In this document: positions 36,805 through 44,760 of the stretch, piece after piece
Numbering within the stretch: the first letter of the stretch is position 1
Layout of the letters: each line of letters opens with the position of its first letter
DNA from: Flavobacteriales bacterium
GTDB lineage: Bacteria > Bacteroidota > Bacteroidia > Flavobacteriales_D > Crocinitomicaceae
DNA: 45,667 nt
Direction: 5' to 3'
Assembly: GCA_947476955.1 (NCBI GenBank)
Contig: CANJSS010000005.1
Coordinates: forward strand, 1-45,667
Translations under genes and position numbers: made by a program
The notes under the pieces: model-generated
Databases searched by the model: none
What the model saw: the letters and a program-made list of their open reading frames with translations, nothing else
What the model was told of the DNA's origin: nothing

Positions 36805-37879
36805 CGTATGAAATCGTTAGTTCCTCGCTCGATGGATGAGCCTGACACGTCAAAATGTAACCTTCTTGAATTTCCTTATCCGTTAATGAATAATTCATTT
36901 TCATCGTTGCAGATCCTTTTATGATTTTTGCTTTACACGAGCAACAAACGCCACCACGGCATGAGAAAGGTGCGTCTAACCCTGCTTTTTCCGCTGCATC
37001 TAATAGTGTTTTTCCAGTCGGAGAAAGTGTGAATTCTACTTTCTCTGCATCCAAAATTGCAGTTACCTTTGATTCACCATTAAATTCGGATACTACAACT
37101 TTTTCTTCCTGTTTCATTAAGACAGGTGTTGTAAATAATTCAAAATGAATTTTTGATTTTGCAACTCCAAAAAATTCTAAGGTACTGGAAACATCCAAAA
37201 TCATTTGTTCTGGACCACAAATAAAATAGCCGTCGGCTTTTAAAATGTCTAGATTTGCTTTTATTTGATTGGTAAAATTTTCCTTATCCAACCGCCCAAA
37301 ATCATATCCTTCAATCGTTTCCCCACTTAAAAAATAATGTTTTAAAGTATTTTTCAGTGTGTCTAATTCCTGCTTAAAAATGATGGAATCAAGGGTTCGG
37401 TTTCCATAAAAAAGTTCCATTCTACCGTTGCGTTTTTCCAGTGATTTTGCGATAGATAAAATTGGCGTTATACCACTTCCGGCTGCAATTGCAACAATAT
37501 TTTTATTGGTCTCGCTAAGCAAAAAGTTTCCTTGTGGCTTCGCTACAAAAATGGACTGGCCTATAACTAATTTACTTGTTAACCAGGAAGAAATTTTTCC
37601 GTTTTTTACTGCTTTTACAGCAATGGCAAGTTTTTCATCCGGACCACTGCAAATCGAGTAGGACCTTCTTTCATCTTGTCCATCTAATTCAATCGCTAGA
37701 TTAAGGTATTGTCCGGGAATAAAATGAAATTCTTTTTTCAAACTGTCTGGCACTGTAAATATAATTTTCACTGTATCAGCAGTTAATTTTTCTATCGATT
37801 CGACCGTTAATTGGTGAAATCCCTTTTTCGAATTTTCCGCGCTTAATTCCTTTTTTTTAAATAATCCAAATAATGCCAT
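36797..37879 (-). CDS. paaE: PaaE-like FAD/[2Fe-2S] oxidoreductase, second copy
   Basis: About 360 residues from the ATG at 37879; an in-frame TTG at 37900 would overlap the preceding gene and is less likely. The N-terminal FAD domain has R-R-S-Y-S-I-C, the NAD(P) domain has A-G-S-G-I-T-P-I, and the C-terminal plant-type ferredoxin has cysteines at about 307, 312, 315 and 345 in the canonical C-x4-C-x2-C-x29-C spacing, so all redox centres appear intact. PaaE passes electrons from NADPH to the PaaA di-iron centre of phenylacetyl-CoA epoxidase. It differs from its neighbour by a lysine-rich N-terminus. It overlaps the SDR gene by 8 bases. Which copy serves PaaA cannot be told. Confidence 0.87.
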   Translation of the reverse strand: MALFGLFKKKELSAENSKKGFHQLTVESIEKLTADTVKIIFTVPDSLKKEFHFIPGQYLNLAIELDGQDERRSYSICSGPDEKLAIAVKAVKNGKISSWLTSKLVIGQSIFVAKPQGNFLLSETNKNIVAIAAGSGITPILSIAKSLEKRNGRMELFYGNRTLDSIIFKQELDTLKNTLKHYFLSGETIEGYDFGRLDKENFTNQIKANLDILKADGYFICGPEQMILDVSSTLEFFGVAKSKIHFELFTTPVLMKQEEKVVVSEFNGESKVTAILDAEKVEFTLSPTGKTLLDAAEKAGLDAPFSCRGGVCCSCKAKIIKGSATMKMNYSLTDKEIQEGYILTCQAHPSSEELTISYDA

Positions 37880-37889
37880 TTTTTTTATA

Positions 37890-38960
37890 TTAGTCGTCAA
37901 AAGATACTTTTAATTTTTCACTCGTAGGATGTGCTTGGCAGGTCAAAATATAACCTGCTTCGACTTCATCTTTCTCCAATGCATAATTTACATCCATCGT
38001 TGCAGTTCCCTCAAGTATTCGAGCTTTGCATGTGCAACAAACACCACCTTTGCAGGCAAATGGCAAATCTGCGCCAGCTTTCAACGCAGCGTCCAAAATT
38101 GTTTCTCCGCTAGAATTCAAAGCAAGATCAATTACATCACCATCTAGAATAATGGTAACGTTTGACGCAATGTTTTCCTCATTTGAATTAGGTTTTACTG
38201 CAGTCTTACTGCTTCCAGGCGTTGTGAACAATTCAAAATGTATATTTTCTTTGGCTACGCCATTTTCTTGCATACTCTCTTTTACGCCGAGAATCATTTC
38301 TTCCGGACCGCAAACATAGACTGCATCGACACTTTCATTTGCCAAAAATGCATGGTAAAGTGCGGTGCTTTTTTCCTTATTGATTCTTCCTTTTTGAATT
38401 GTGTTACCGAGATTTTCTCTGGAAAGAATGTGAATTATGCGCAAGCGATCCATAAAACGATTTTTCAGCGACTCCAATTCTTCCCGAAATAATATACTAT
38501 TAAAATTCTTATTTCCAAAGAATAGCGTTATAGTACTTTCTTCTTCTTCATGCAGTACTGTCTTTAAAATAGATAGAATTGGTGTGATTCCGCTTCCCGC
38601 TGCAAACAAAACATAATTTTTTTGAGCCTTTTTTTTCGGATGCAGACAAAAGTTTCCAGTAGGCGTCATAACATCAAGCGTATCCCCTTTTTTAAGAATG
38701 GAATTTGCGTAGGAAGAAAATATACCATTTTCAACTTGTTTTATTGCAACGCGCCATTCCTGTTCAAAAGGAGCTGCACAAAGGGAGTAGGAACGACGTA
38801 TAGCATCACCATTTAACGTTGCCTTCAATGTTAAATACTGCCCAGCCAAAAACGAGTAATTTTCTTTTAGAGATGCAGGAATATCGAATGCAACGGAAAC
38901 GGTATCTTCCGTCTCCTTTCGAACATCGGAGATTTTTAAAGCGTGAAACCTAGGCGTCAT
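37890..38960 (-). CDS. paaE: 1,2-phenylacetyl-CoA epoxidase reductase subunit PaaE, first copy
   Basis: About 356 residues from the ATG at 38960. Another ATG at 38990 exists, but a TAAATTTG promoter element (38985-38978) lies between them, and PaaE proteins start like the shorter form (M-T-P-R-F-H-A-L-K-I). The FAD motif R-S-Y-S is at 56-59, the NAD(P) motif is A-G-S-G-I-T-P-I, and ferredoxin cysteines are at about 303, 308, 311 and 341 with perfect C-x4-C-x2-C-x29-C spacing. It supplies electrons for ring epoxidation. It leads the minus-strand unit paaE-paaE-SDR, 10 bases before the second copy, and is divergent from the lipoprotein and paaABCD. Confidence 0.9.
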   Translation of the reverse strand: MTPRFHALKISDVRKETEDTVSVAFDIPASLKENYSFLAGQYLTLKATLNGDAIRRSYSLCAAPFEQEWRVAIKQVENGIFSSYANSILKKGDTLDVMTPTGNFCLHPKKKAQKNYVLFAAGSGITPILSILKTVLHEEEESTITLFFGNKNFNSILFREELESLKNRFMDRLRIIHILSRENLGNTIQKGRINKEKSTALYHAFLANESVDAVYVCGPEEMILGVKESMQENGVAKENIHFELFTTPGSSKTAVKPNSNEENIASNVTIILDGDVIDLALNSSGETILDAALKAGADLPFACKGGVCCTCKARILEGTATMDVNYALEKDEVEAGYILTCQAHPTSEKLKVSFDD

Positions 38961-38977
38961 GTATTGAATTTTAGCGT

Positions 38978-38985
38978 CAAATTTA
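38978..38985 (-). promoter_or_regulatory. Candidate -7 promoter element for the paaE-paaE-SDR unit
   Basis: TAAATTTG on the minus strand matches TAnnTTTG and ends 18 bases before the ATG at 38960. A transcription start near 38971 would exclude the ATG at 38990. Only a weak TTTT/GTTT stretch lies at -33. Confidence 0.45.
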
Positions 38986-39181
38986 AGCATTTGAGCGGAA
39001 ATAAAAACAGAGAGTTTTTATCGACCTTCCAAAAAGTATAAAAATCAATGCAAGCAAACAGTTCAACGCTAATAGAAATAAGGTTTAAAGTGGCTGAGAA
39101 AATAAACATTTTAATAGAATAGTTTTTTGGAATCTCTTGTGCTAAAATAACTTTATTAAACACTTTAAAAATTAAAAAGTC

Positions 39182-39811
39182 ATGAAAGCACAAAAAACAC
39201 TTTGGATTAGAATACTAGCAATCTTTTTCCTTTCAGGAATAACAGCAATTGGGATTTTGTACTCTTGCGAAAAAGAAATAATCCAACCAAGCAGTAAAAA
39301 TAATTTGAAGGAAAATTCAATTACAATACCAAGTGATGAAGCACGTGAAACTATTTTTATCTGCGGAAAAGCAATCAATAAAGATTTGATTGATACTGAA
39401 AACAATAAGGTTGGAAAAGTAACTGTATCAAACGATGCAAAGTATTTTTATGTTCGAATTATTGCTCAACCAGGATATGCTTTGGCGAGTTCCTATTTAT
39501 ACACGGGATTAGATTCTAATCTGCCAATGGATGCGAATGGCGATTTAAATTTTGCAGGTTTTAACTCCACAATTTTAGCGCGAGAGTATATTAGAGAGCG
39601 TAATTTTTCTGTTCCTTTAAGAGAATTGCCGGATGAATTTACCGCTTCATTAATGGTGCAGGTTGCTCATATGTTTGATCCGGATGGATTTGTTTACCGC
39701 AAAGCTGCTTGGGCGGATGGTGTCGTTATTGGAAATGTTAACATGGGAAGATTTTTCACTTACCGAAAGGCGAATTGCCAGATTCAAGAATACCAGACAA
39801 TGCCAGATTAA
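39182..39811 (+). CDS. Small lipoprotein of unknown function between the paa units
   Basis: The 209-residue protein has a basic start, a hydrophobic segment (about 8-25) and I-L-Y-S-C-E-K, so Cys29 is the likely lipidation site; the protein is probably membrane-anchored and exposed to the periplasm or surface. The rest is a beta-rich domain. The pattern V-G-K-V-T-V-S-N-D-A then Y-F-Y-V-R-I, S-Y-L-Y-T-G, and a late A-A-W-A-D-G-V followed by F-F-T-Y recalls a beta-sandwich that I remember from many secreted Bacteroidota proteins, often in surface-anchored contexts. It lies between divergent paaE and paaA but has its own terminator, so a link to phenylacetate is not established. Confidence 0.7.
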   Translation: MKAQKTLWIRILAIFFLSGITAIGILYSCEKEIIQPSSKNNLKENSITIPSDEARETIFICGKAINKDLIDTENNKVGKVTVSNDAKYFYVRIIAQPGYALASSYLYTGLDSNLPMDANGDLNFAGFNSTILAREYIRERNFSVPLRELPDEFTASLMVQVAHMFDPDGFVYRKAAWADGVVIGNVNMGRFFTYRKANCQIQEYQTMPD

Positions 39812-39828
39812 ATAGTTTTCTTATACGT

Positions 39829-39867
39829 AAAATAAAAGTCTCTTTTTTAAGTGACTTTTATTTTTTT
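39829..39867 (+). terminator. Intrinsic terminator after the small lipoprotein
   Basis: A 12-bp perfect stem (39829-39840 with 39853-39864, AAAATAAAAGTC/GACTTTTATTTT) has a 12-base loop and a T run continuing to 39867. It separates the lipoprotein gene from paaA, which has its own promoter. Confidence 0.7.
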
Positions 39868-39894
39868 GGAACGAACAACATTTCCTTTCTTCTG

Positions 39895-39925
39895 TTTAAT
39901 TGCTCAAGATATTTCGTTAAATTTG
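39895..39925 (+). promoter_or_regulatory. Promoter of paaABCD
   Basis: TTTA at 39895-39898, a 19-base spacer, and TAAATTTG at 39918-39925 match the Bacteroidota promoter at seven of eight fixed positions. The element ends 19 bases before the paaA ATG and follows the terminator at 39829-39867. I see no inverted repeat here that would be a PaaR-type operator. Confidence 0.52.
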
Positions 39926-39944
39926 TACTTCATTCAAAGACACT

Positions 39945-40892
39945 ATGAAAGATTTCGATACAGCAGAATTGGAACGCAAGTTTCAAGAAAAGATTGATAA
40001 AGATATTAAAATCGAACCAAAAGACTGGATGCCGGACGACTACCGACAAACGTTAATTCGTCAGATTTCGCAACATGCACATTCTGAAATAGTTGGAATG
40101 TTGCCCGAAGGAAATTGGATCACACGTGCGCCGAATTTGAGAAGAAAAGCCGTTTTGCTTGCAAAAGTTCAAGATGAAGCAGGTCATGGTTTATATTTAT
40201 ATAGTGCAACAGAAACATTGGGAGCAGATCGGGAACAAACCATAGATGATTTGCACTCCGGAAAAGCAAAATATTCTTCCATCTTCAATTATCCAACGGT
40301 AAGTTGGGCAGATATGGGTGCAATTGGCTGGTTAGTTGATGGCGCAGCAATAATGAATCAAGTTCCTTTGTGCAGATGTTCTTATGGCCCTTATGCTCGA
40401 GCAATGGTGCGGGTTTGTAAAGAAGAATCTTTTCACCAACGTCAAGGTTTTGAAATTATGATGCAATTGGCTGGTGGAACACCAGAACAAAAAGCCATGG
40501 CACAAGATGCTCTAAATCGTTTTTGGTGGCCCTCGCTGATGATGTTTGGACCAAACGATGCGGAATCAAAACACACAGCTCAATCTGTTAAGTGGAAAAT
40601 AAAACGCCATACAAACGATGAATTGCGCCAGCAATTTGTGGATGTAACCGTTCCTCAGGCAGAAATGATCGGCTTAACAATTCCAGATAAAGACTTGAAA
40701 TTTAATGCAGAAACTGGTAAATATTCATACGGAGAAATAGATTGGACGGAGTTTTGGGAAGTTGTAAAAGGGAATGGACCATGCAATAAAGAACGCGTAG
40801 ACGCGCGCCGGAAAGCAAAAGAAAATGGAGAATGGGTGAGAGAAGCAGCAAATGCATTTGCCCAGAAAAGAGCACTTAAAAAAAGTGCATAA
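39945..40892 (+). CDS. paaA: 1,2-phenylacetyl-CoA epoxidase catalytic subunit PaaA
   Basis: The 315-residue protein has ferritin-like di-iron ligands: Glu48 (H-S-E-I), Glu78 with His81 (D-E-A-G-H), and the E-E-S-F-H set with Glu160/161 and His164. It is the catalytic subunit that epoxidises the ring of phenylacetyl-CoA using O2, the first committed step of aerobic hybrid phenylacetate degradation. The first gene of paaABCD; paaB follows after 50 bases. Later pathway genes (paaG, paaZ, paaF, paaH, paaJ) and the CoA ligase paaK are not in the window. All visible ligands are intact, so the enzyme should be active. Confidence 0.95.
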   Translation: MKDFDTAELERKFQEKIDKDIKIEPKDWMPDDYRQTLIRQISQHAHSEIVGMLPEGNWITRAPNLRRKAVLLAKVQDEAGHGLYLYSATETLGADREQTIDDLHSGKAKYSSIFNYPTVSWADMGAIGWLVDGAAIMNQVPLCRCSYGPYARAMVRVCKEESFHQRQGFEIMMQLAGGTPEQKAMAQDALNRFWWPSLMMFGPNDAESKHTAQSVKWKIKRHTNDELRQQFVDVTVPQAEMIGLTIPDKDLKFNAETGKYSYGEIDWTEFWEVVKGNGPCNKERVDARRKAKENGEWVREAANAFAQKRALKKSA

Positions 40893-40942
40893 TTCATTTT
40901 TTTTCAATAATTACACCGAAATAGATTTTAAAAAAAGATACT

Positions 40943-41230
40943 ATGTCAAAAAATGAATGGCCACTTTGGGAGGTTTTTATCCGAAGTAAGCAAGGTTTAA
41001 GTCATAAGCATGTTGGAAGTTTAAGAGCAGCAGATGCACAAATGGCAGTTGAAAATGCACGCGACGTTTACACACGTAGATCGGAAGGAATTAGTATTTG
41101 GGTAATCGAATCTAAGGATGTTTATGCTTCAGATCCAACCGAAGCGGATGCGCTATTTGAACCAGCAGACTCCAAAGTTTACCGCCATCCGACATTTTAC
41201 GATGTTCCGGACGGGATTTCACACATGTAG
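40943..41230 (+). CDS. paaB: 1,2-phenylacetyl-CoA epoxidase subunit PaaB
   Basis: A 95-residue protein with the PaaB opening W-P-L-W-E-V-F-I-R-S-K-Q-G-L-S-H-K-H-V-G-S-L and the ending S-K-V-Y-R-H-P. PaaB bridges PaaAC heterodimers in the multicomponent mono-oxygenase and has no active site of its own. Its length is normal. It lies between paaA (50 bases) and paaC (10 bases). Confidence 0.95.
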   Translation: MSKNEWPLWEVFIRSKQGLSHKHVGSLRAADAQMAVENARDVYTRRSEGISIWVIESKDVYASDPTEADALFEPADSKVYRHPTFYDVPDGISHM

Positions 41231-41240
41231 AAAGTAAAAA

Positions 41241-41990
41241 ATGAACACACTTTTTGAATATACCATCCGTCTTGCCGACGATAGTTTAATTCTTGGACAT
41301 CGCATGTCAGAATGGTGCGGACACGGTCCAATTTTGGAAGAGGATATTGCCCTTACGAATATCGCTTTGGATCTTGTTGGACAAGCAACTAGCTTTTTGG
41401 CATACGCAGGTGAAACGGAAGGGAAAAAAAGAGATGCAGATGCTTTGGCCTTTTTACGATTCGATAGGGAATACAAAAATGCATTACTGGTAGAACAACC
41501 AAATGGTGATTTTGGTATGACGATGATGCGCCAGTTTTTGTTTGACGCATTCCGTAAGCCTTTGTTCGAGCGTTTGCAACATTCCTCCGATAAACAATTG
41601 GCCGCAATTGCAGAAAAATCTTTGAAAGAAACAAAATACCATTTGAAACATTCTTCGGAATGGGTAATACGGTTGGGTGATGGAACAGAAGAATCTAATG
41701 GCCGGATTCAAGATGCATTAAACACACTTTGGAGATATACACCAGATTTATTTTATGCAGATGAAGTGGATCAAGAAATGCAACAACAGGGAATTGCTCC
41801 AGATATGGCAGCTGTATATGCAGATTGGAATGCAACCGTTCAACACGTTTTTCAGGAAGCAACGATTGAAATTCCTTCAAATAATTGGAAACAAACAGGC
41901 GGAAGAAAAGGCTTGCATTCTGAACACATGGGACATATTTTAGCGGAATTGCAATACATGCAGCGCGCTTATCCGAATATGGAATGGTAA
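41241..41990 (+). CDS. paaC: 1,2-phenylacetyl-CoA epoxidase structural subunit PaaC
   Basis: The 249-residue ferritin-like helical protein has the PaaC pattern L-A-D-D-S-L-I-L-G-H-R-M-S-E-W-C-G-H-G-P near the start and a final H-M-G-H-I-L-A-E-L-Q-Y-M-Q-R. PaaC pairs with PaaA and stabilises it but has lost the full set of di-iron ligands. The last codons overlap paaD by 7 bases. Normal length and position. Confidence 0.95.
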   Translation: MNTLFEYTIRLADDSLILGHRMSEWCGHGPILEEDIALTNIALDLVGQATSFLAYAGETEGKKRDADALAFLRFDREYKNALLVEQPNGDFGMTMMRQFLFDAFRKPLFERLQHSSDKQLAAIAEKSLKETKYHLKHSSEWVIRLGDGTEESNGRIQDALNTLWRYTPDLFYADEVDQEMQQQGIAPDMAAVYADWNATVQHVFQEATIEIPSNNWKQTGGRKGLHSEHMGHILAELQYMQRAYPNMEW

Positions 41991-42469
41991 CAGAAAAAGA
42001 CATTTGGGAATACTTAGAAGAAGTTTCCGATCCGGAGATTCCAGTATTATCCATTGTCGATCTTGGTGTTTTGCGTGCTGTAAAATTAGACGATGAAAAT
42101 TGCCATGTTACCATTACGCCGACCTACAGCGGCTGCCCCGCAATGAAGATGATCGAAGTGCAAATTATTGAAAAATTGCAGGAAAAAGGTCTGAAAAATG
42201 TAACTGTTGACTTAGTGCTTTCTCCCGCATGGACAACAGATTGGTTGTCGGAAAGTGGCAGAAATAAATTGCGGGAATATGGAATTGCGCCACCTGAGAA
42301 CGAAGTAGATAAAAGTGTATTATTTGCAGAACCAACGGTTGTTCCTTGTCCAAAATGCCATTCAAAAAACACAAAAATGGTGAGTCAATTCGGAAGTACG
42401 GCATGCAAAGCACATTATACGTGCAACGATTGTTTGGAGCCGTTTGATTATTTTAAGTGTTTAAAATAG
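41984..42469 (+). CDS. paaD: Phenylacetyl-CoA epoxidase assembly factor PaaD
   Basis: The 161-residue protein has an N-terminal MIP18/DUF59-like domain (V-S-D-P-E-I-P-V-L-S-I-V-D-L-G, then P-T-Y-S-G-C-P-A) and a C-terminal zinc-ribbon-like part with C-P-K-C-H and C-N-D-C-L pairs plus a further Cys at the end. PaaD is needed for maturation, probably metal or Fe-S insertion, of the epoxidase system rather than catalysis. The ATG at 41984 lies within the end of paaC (7-base overlap). It ends the plus-strand unit and converges with the FKBP gene. Confidence 0.93.
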   Translation: MVTEKDIWEYLEEVSDPEIPVLSIVDLGVLRAVKLDDENCHVTITPTYSGCPAMKMIEVQIIEKLQEKGLKNVTVDLVLSPAWTTDWLSESGRNKLREYGIAPPENEVDKSVLFAEPTVVPCPKCHSKNTKMVSQFGSTACKAHYTCNDCLEPFDYFKCLK

Positions 42470-42481
42470 AACCCTTGACGA

Positions 42482-42497
42482 AGTATTTTTTAATACT
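42482..42497. terminator. Weak hairpin between convergent paaD and FKBP genes
   Basis: AGTATT and AATACT (42482-42487 and 42492-42497) form a 6-bp stem with a TTTT loop in the 36-base gap between converging genes. The stem is AT-rich and no strong T run follows, so a terminator role is only possible. Confidence 0.22.
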
Positions 42498-42505
42498 CCC
42501 TACTA

Positions 42506-42970
42506 TTATAAAACTTGGATCAATTTAACGTCGAAAATTAACACAGAATTTGGAGGTATTCCGCTAGTTCCGGATTTTCCATAAGCCAAAGCAGATGGCA
42601 GCAATAATTTACCATTTCCACCTTCTTTAAAATAGGGAATCCCTTCCGTCCAACCTTTGATAACGCCATTTAAACTAAACGAAATTCCTTGCGTATCGCT
42701 TTCGTCAAAAACTACCCCGTCCGTAAAGTAACCCTTGTAGGAAACTTTCACATACGAATTAGAATTACACGGTAATCCTGTTCCCTGATTTTCTATTACA
42801 TAATATAGCCCACTTGCCGTTTTTTGAGGGGTTAAGCCATTTTCCTGAATGTATTGTTGGAGAATGGCATCGTCAGTTTGCGCCTGCTTTTCTGCTTTTT
42901 TTGCAGTACAAGAAACGAAAACAAGTAGAAAAAATATTGCTGGAGTTAAGCGTTTAATAGTTTGTATCAT
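42506..42970 (-). CDS. FKBP-type peptidyl-prolyl cis-trans isomerase lipoprotein
   Basis: The 154-residue protein starts with a lipoprotein signal (hydrophobic segment ending F-V-S-C, Cys21 lipidated). Residues about 45-154 form an FKBP domain with V-K-V-S-Y-K-G-Y-F-T-D-G, V-F-D-E-S, V-I-K-G-W-T-E-G-I and a final I-P-P-N-S-V-L-I-F-D-V-K-L. It should accelerate proline isomerisation of exported proteins at the periplasmic side of a membrane. FKBP lipoproteins in Bacteroidota are sometimes found near gliding and T9SS genes (GldI is one), but no gld gene is adjacent here. It follows the pruA terminator. Confidence 0.92.
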   Translation of the reverse strand: MIQTIKRLTPAIFFLLVFVSCTAKKAEKQAQTDDAILQQYIQENGLTPQKTASGLYYVIENQGTGLPCNSNSYVKVSYKGYFTDGVVFDESDTQGISFSLNGVIKGWTEGIPYFKEGGNGKLLLPSALAYGKSGTSGIPPNSVLIFDVKLIQVL

Positions 42971-42989
42971 TTTTGTAAATTTTTGGTTT

Positions 42990-43018
42990 AAAAAAACGCC
43001 TTCCGAAGAAAGCGTTTT
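42990..43018 (-). terminator. UUCG-capped terminator after pruA
   Basis: On the minus strand, AAAACGCTTTC and GAAGGCGTTTT form an 11-bp stem (one T-G pair) around the very stable tetraloop TTCG, followed by a run of seven T residues (42996-42990). It lies 34 bases after the pruA stop and before the FKBP gene. Confidence 0.85.
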
Positions 43019-43051
43019 AAAAATAGCGTTTATTATTTGAACGACTAGTAT

Positions 43052-44680
43052 TTATCCTAAAAATGGATATTTATAATCTGTTGGTGGAACAAATGTTTCC
43101 TTAATTGTTCTAGCTGCAACCCAGCGCATTAAATTCATCGCAGCACCAGCTTTGTCATTTGTACCAGAACCTCTAGCTCCGCCAAATGGTTGTTGTCCTA
43201 CAACTGCGCCTGTTGGCTTATCGTTGATGTAAAAATTACCGGCTGCGTTTTCTAGACGTTTTGTTGCAAGATTTATTGCATAGCGATCATTTGAAATAAT
43301 GGAACCTGTCAATGCATATTCCGAAGTTTCATCTAAAATTGCTAATGTTTCTTCAAATTTAGTTTCCTCGTATACATATATAGTTAAAACAGGACCAAAG
43401 ATTTCTTCCGACATTGTTCTGAATTTTGGATCAGTCGTAACAACAGCGGTTGGTTCAATGAAATATCCTTTGGACTTATCGTAATTTCCGCCGGTGATTA
43501 TTTCCGCATCGTTTCGAGATTTGCAATAGTCTATGTAACCCGCAATTTTATCAAAAGCTCTTTCGTCGATTACCGCATTGATGAAGTTGGATGTGTCTTC
43601 CGGAGATCCCATTTTAAAAGAAGAAACTTGTTCTACAAAGATGCGTTTTACTTCTGGCCAGATGTTCGATGGAATATAAGCTCTAGAAGCTGCTGAACAT
43701 TTTTGTCCTTGAAATTCAAACGCACCGCGCGACATTGCAGTAGCAACTTCTGCAGCATTGGCAGATTTATGAACCATGATAAAATCTTTTCCACCTGTTT
43801 CCCCAACTATTCTAGGATATGAGCGATAAGCGTCAAGATTTAAAGCGATATTTTTCCAAAGTTGTCTAAAAACATTTGTCGATCCGGTAAAGTGAAGGCC
43901 AGCAAAATGCTTGTTTTTGAAAATAACTTCTCCAGCAACTTGTCCACTAACGGTAACCATATTTATTACGCCATCTGGAACTCCCGCAGCTTTGAATAAT
44001 TCCATGATTACGTGTGCTGAATATATTTGCGTTTCTGCTGGTTTCCAAACAACCACATTCCCCATCATTGCTGGAGCTGCGCATAAATTTGCTGCGATGG
44101 AAGTAAAGTTAAACGGCGTTAACGCAAACACAAATCCTTCCAACGGACGGTATTCAAGTCTGTTCCACATTCCAGGCAATGATTCTGGTTGTTCTTTATA
44201 AATTTGCGTCATGTATTGAACGTTGAATCGGAAAAAATCTACCAATTCACACACGGCATCAATCTCTGTTTGAAAAACATTTTTAGATTGCGCCAACATA
44301 GTTGCAGCGTTCATTTTATCTCGAAATGGTCCAGCCAATAAATCCGCCGCTTTCAAAAATATTGCTGCACGATCTTCCCAAGGTAAATTAGCCCACGCTT
44401 CTTTAGCGGCAAGGGCTGCATCAATTGCTTGTTCCACATGCACAGCTTCTCCAACATTGTAATGACCCAAAACTTTTTGATGATCATGCGGAGCAGTTAG
44501 TGTTTTTTTAGAAGAAGTTCTAACTTCTTTTCCACCGATATACATTGGAATATCAATTTCACTCTGGTTGTACATTTCGTGGTATTTGCGAAGTAAATTA
44601 GTACGTTCAGCTGAATCTGGTGCGTATGACCTTACGGGCTCATTTACAGCGATAGGAACTTGGAATATGGCATTTGACAT
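43052..44680 (-). CDS. pruA: 1-pyrroline-5-carboxylate (glutamate semialdehyde) dehydrogenase
   Basis: The 542-residue length fits the single-function P5C dehydrogenase. Catalytic residues are Glu294 in G-E-T-G-G-K-D and nucleophile Cys328 in G-Q-K-C-S-A-A-S-R. Other family landmarks are F-T-G-S-T-N-V-F, G-P-V-L-T-I-Y-V-Y and the C-terminal P-F-G-G-A-R-G-S-G-T-N-D-K-A-G. It oxidises glutamate semialdehyde, from proline breakdown, to glutamate with NAD+. No proline dehydrogenase (putA-like) gene is within the window. It has its own promoter (44697-44728) and terminator, so it is monocistronic. Confidence 0.96.
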   Translation of the reverse strand: MSNAIFQVPIAVNEPVRSYAPDSAERTNLLRKYHEMYNQSEIDIPMYIGGKEVRTSSKKTLTAPHDHQKVLGHYNVGEAVHVEQAIDAALAAKEAWANLPWEDRAAIFLKAADLLAGPFRDKMNAATMLAQSKNVFQTEIDAVCELVDFFRFNVQYMTQIYKEQPESLPGMWNRLEYRPLEGFVFALTPFNFTSIAANLCAAPAMMGNVVVWKPAETQIYSAHVIMELFKAAGVPDGVINMVTVSGQVAGEVIFKNKHFAGLHFTGSTNVFRQLWKNIALNLDAYRSYPRIVGETGGKDFIMVHKSANAAEVATAMSRGAFEFQGQKCSAASRAYIPSNIWPEVKRIFVEQVSSFKMGSPEDTSNFINAVIDERAFDKIAGYIDYCKSRNDAEIITGGNYDKSKGYFIEPTAVVTTDPKFRTMSEEIFGPVLTIYVYEETKFEETLAILDETSEYALTGSIISNDRYAINLATKRLENAAGNFYINDKPTGAVVGQQPFGGARGSGTNDKAGAAMNLMRWVAARTIKETFVPPTDYKYPFLG

Positions 44681-44696
44681 AAGAAATATTTTTTTG

Positions 44697-44728
44697 CAAA
44701 GTTAACGATTGTTCGCTATCCTTGCAAT
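44697..44728 (-). promoter_or_regulatory. Promoter of pruA
   Basis: On the minus strand ATTG (44728-44725), a 20-base spacer and TAACTTTG (44704-44697) fit the Bacteroidota consensus; the -7 element ends 17 bases before the pruA ATG. The overlapping plus-strand TATCCTTG at 44717-44724 is a one-mismatch -7 candidate for the divergent TPR gene. Confidence 0.55.
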
Positions 44729-44760
44729 GAAGTTAATTACAATTAGCCATTTTCAATCCC

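Noticed and set aside
37880-37900. TTG start at 37900 for the second PaaE-like gene
   Set aside because: It overlaps the stop codon of the preceding paaE, while the ATG at 37879 gives a normal 10-base gap.
41695-42114. 139-codon minus-strand ORF across paaC and paaD
   Set aside because: It lies antisense to two clearly conserved genes and shows no domain.
43911-44201. 96-codon ORF on the plus strand opposite pruA
   Set aside because: It is fully inside pruA, which has intact catalytic motifs; no independent signal was seen.
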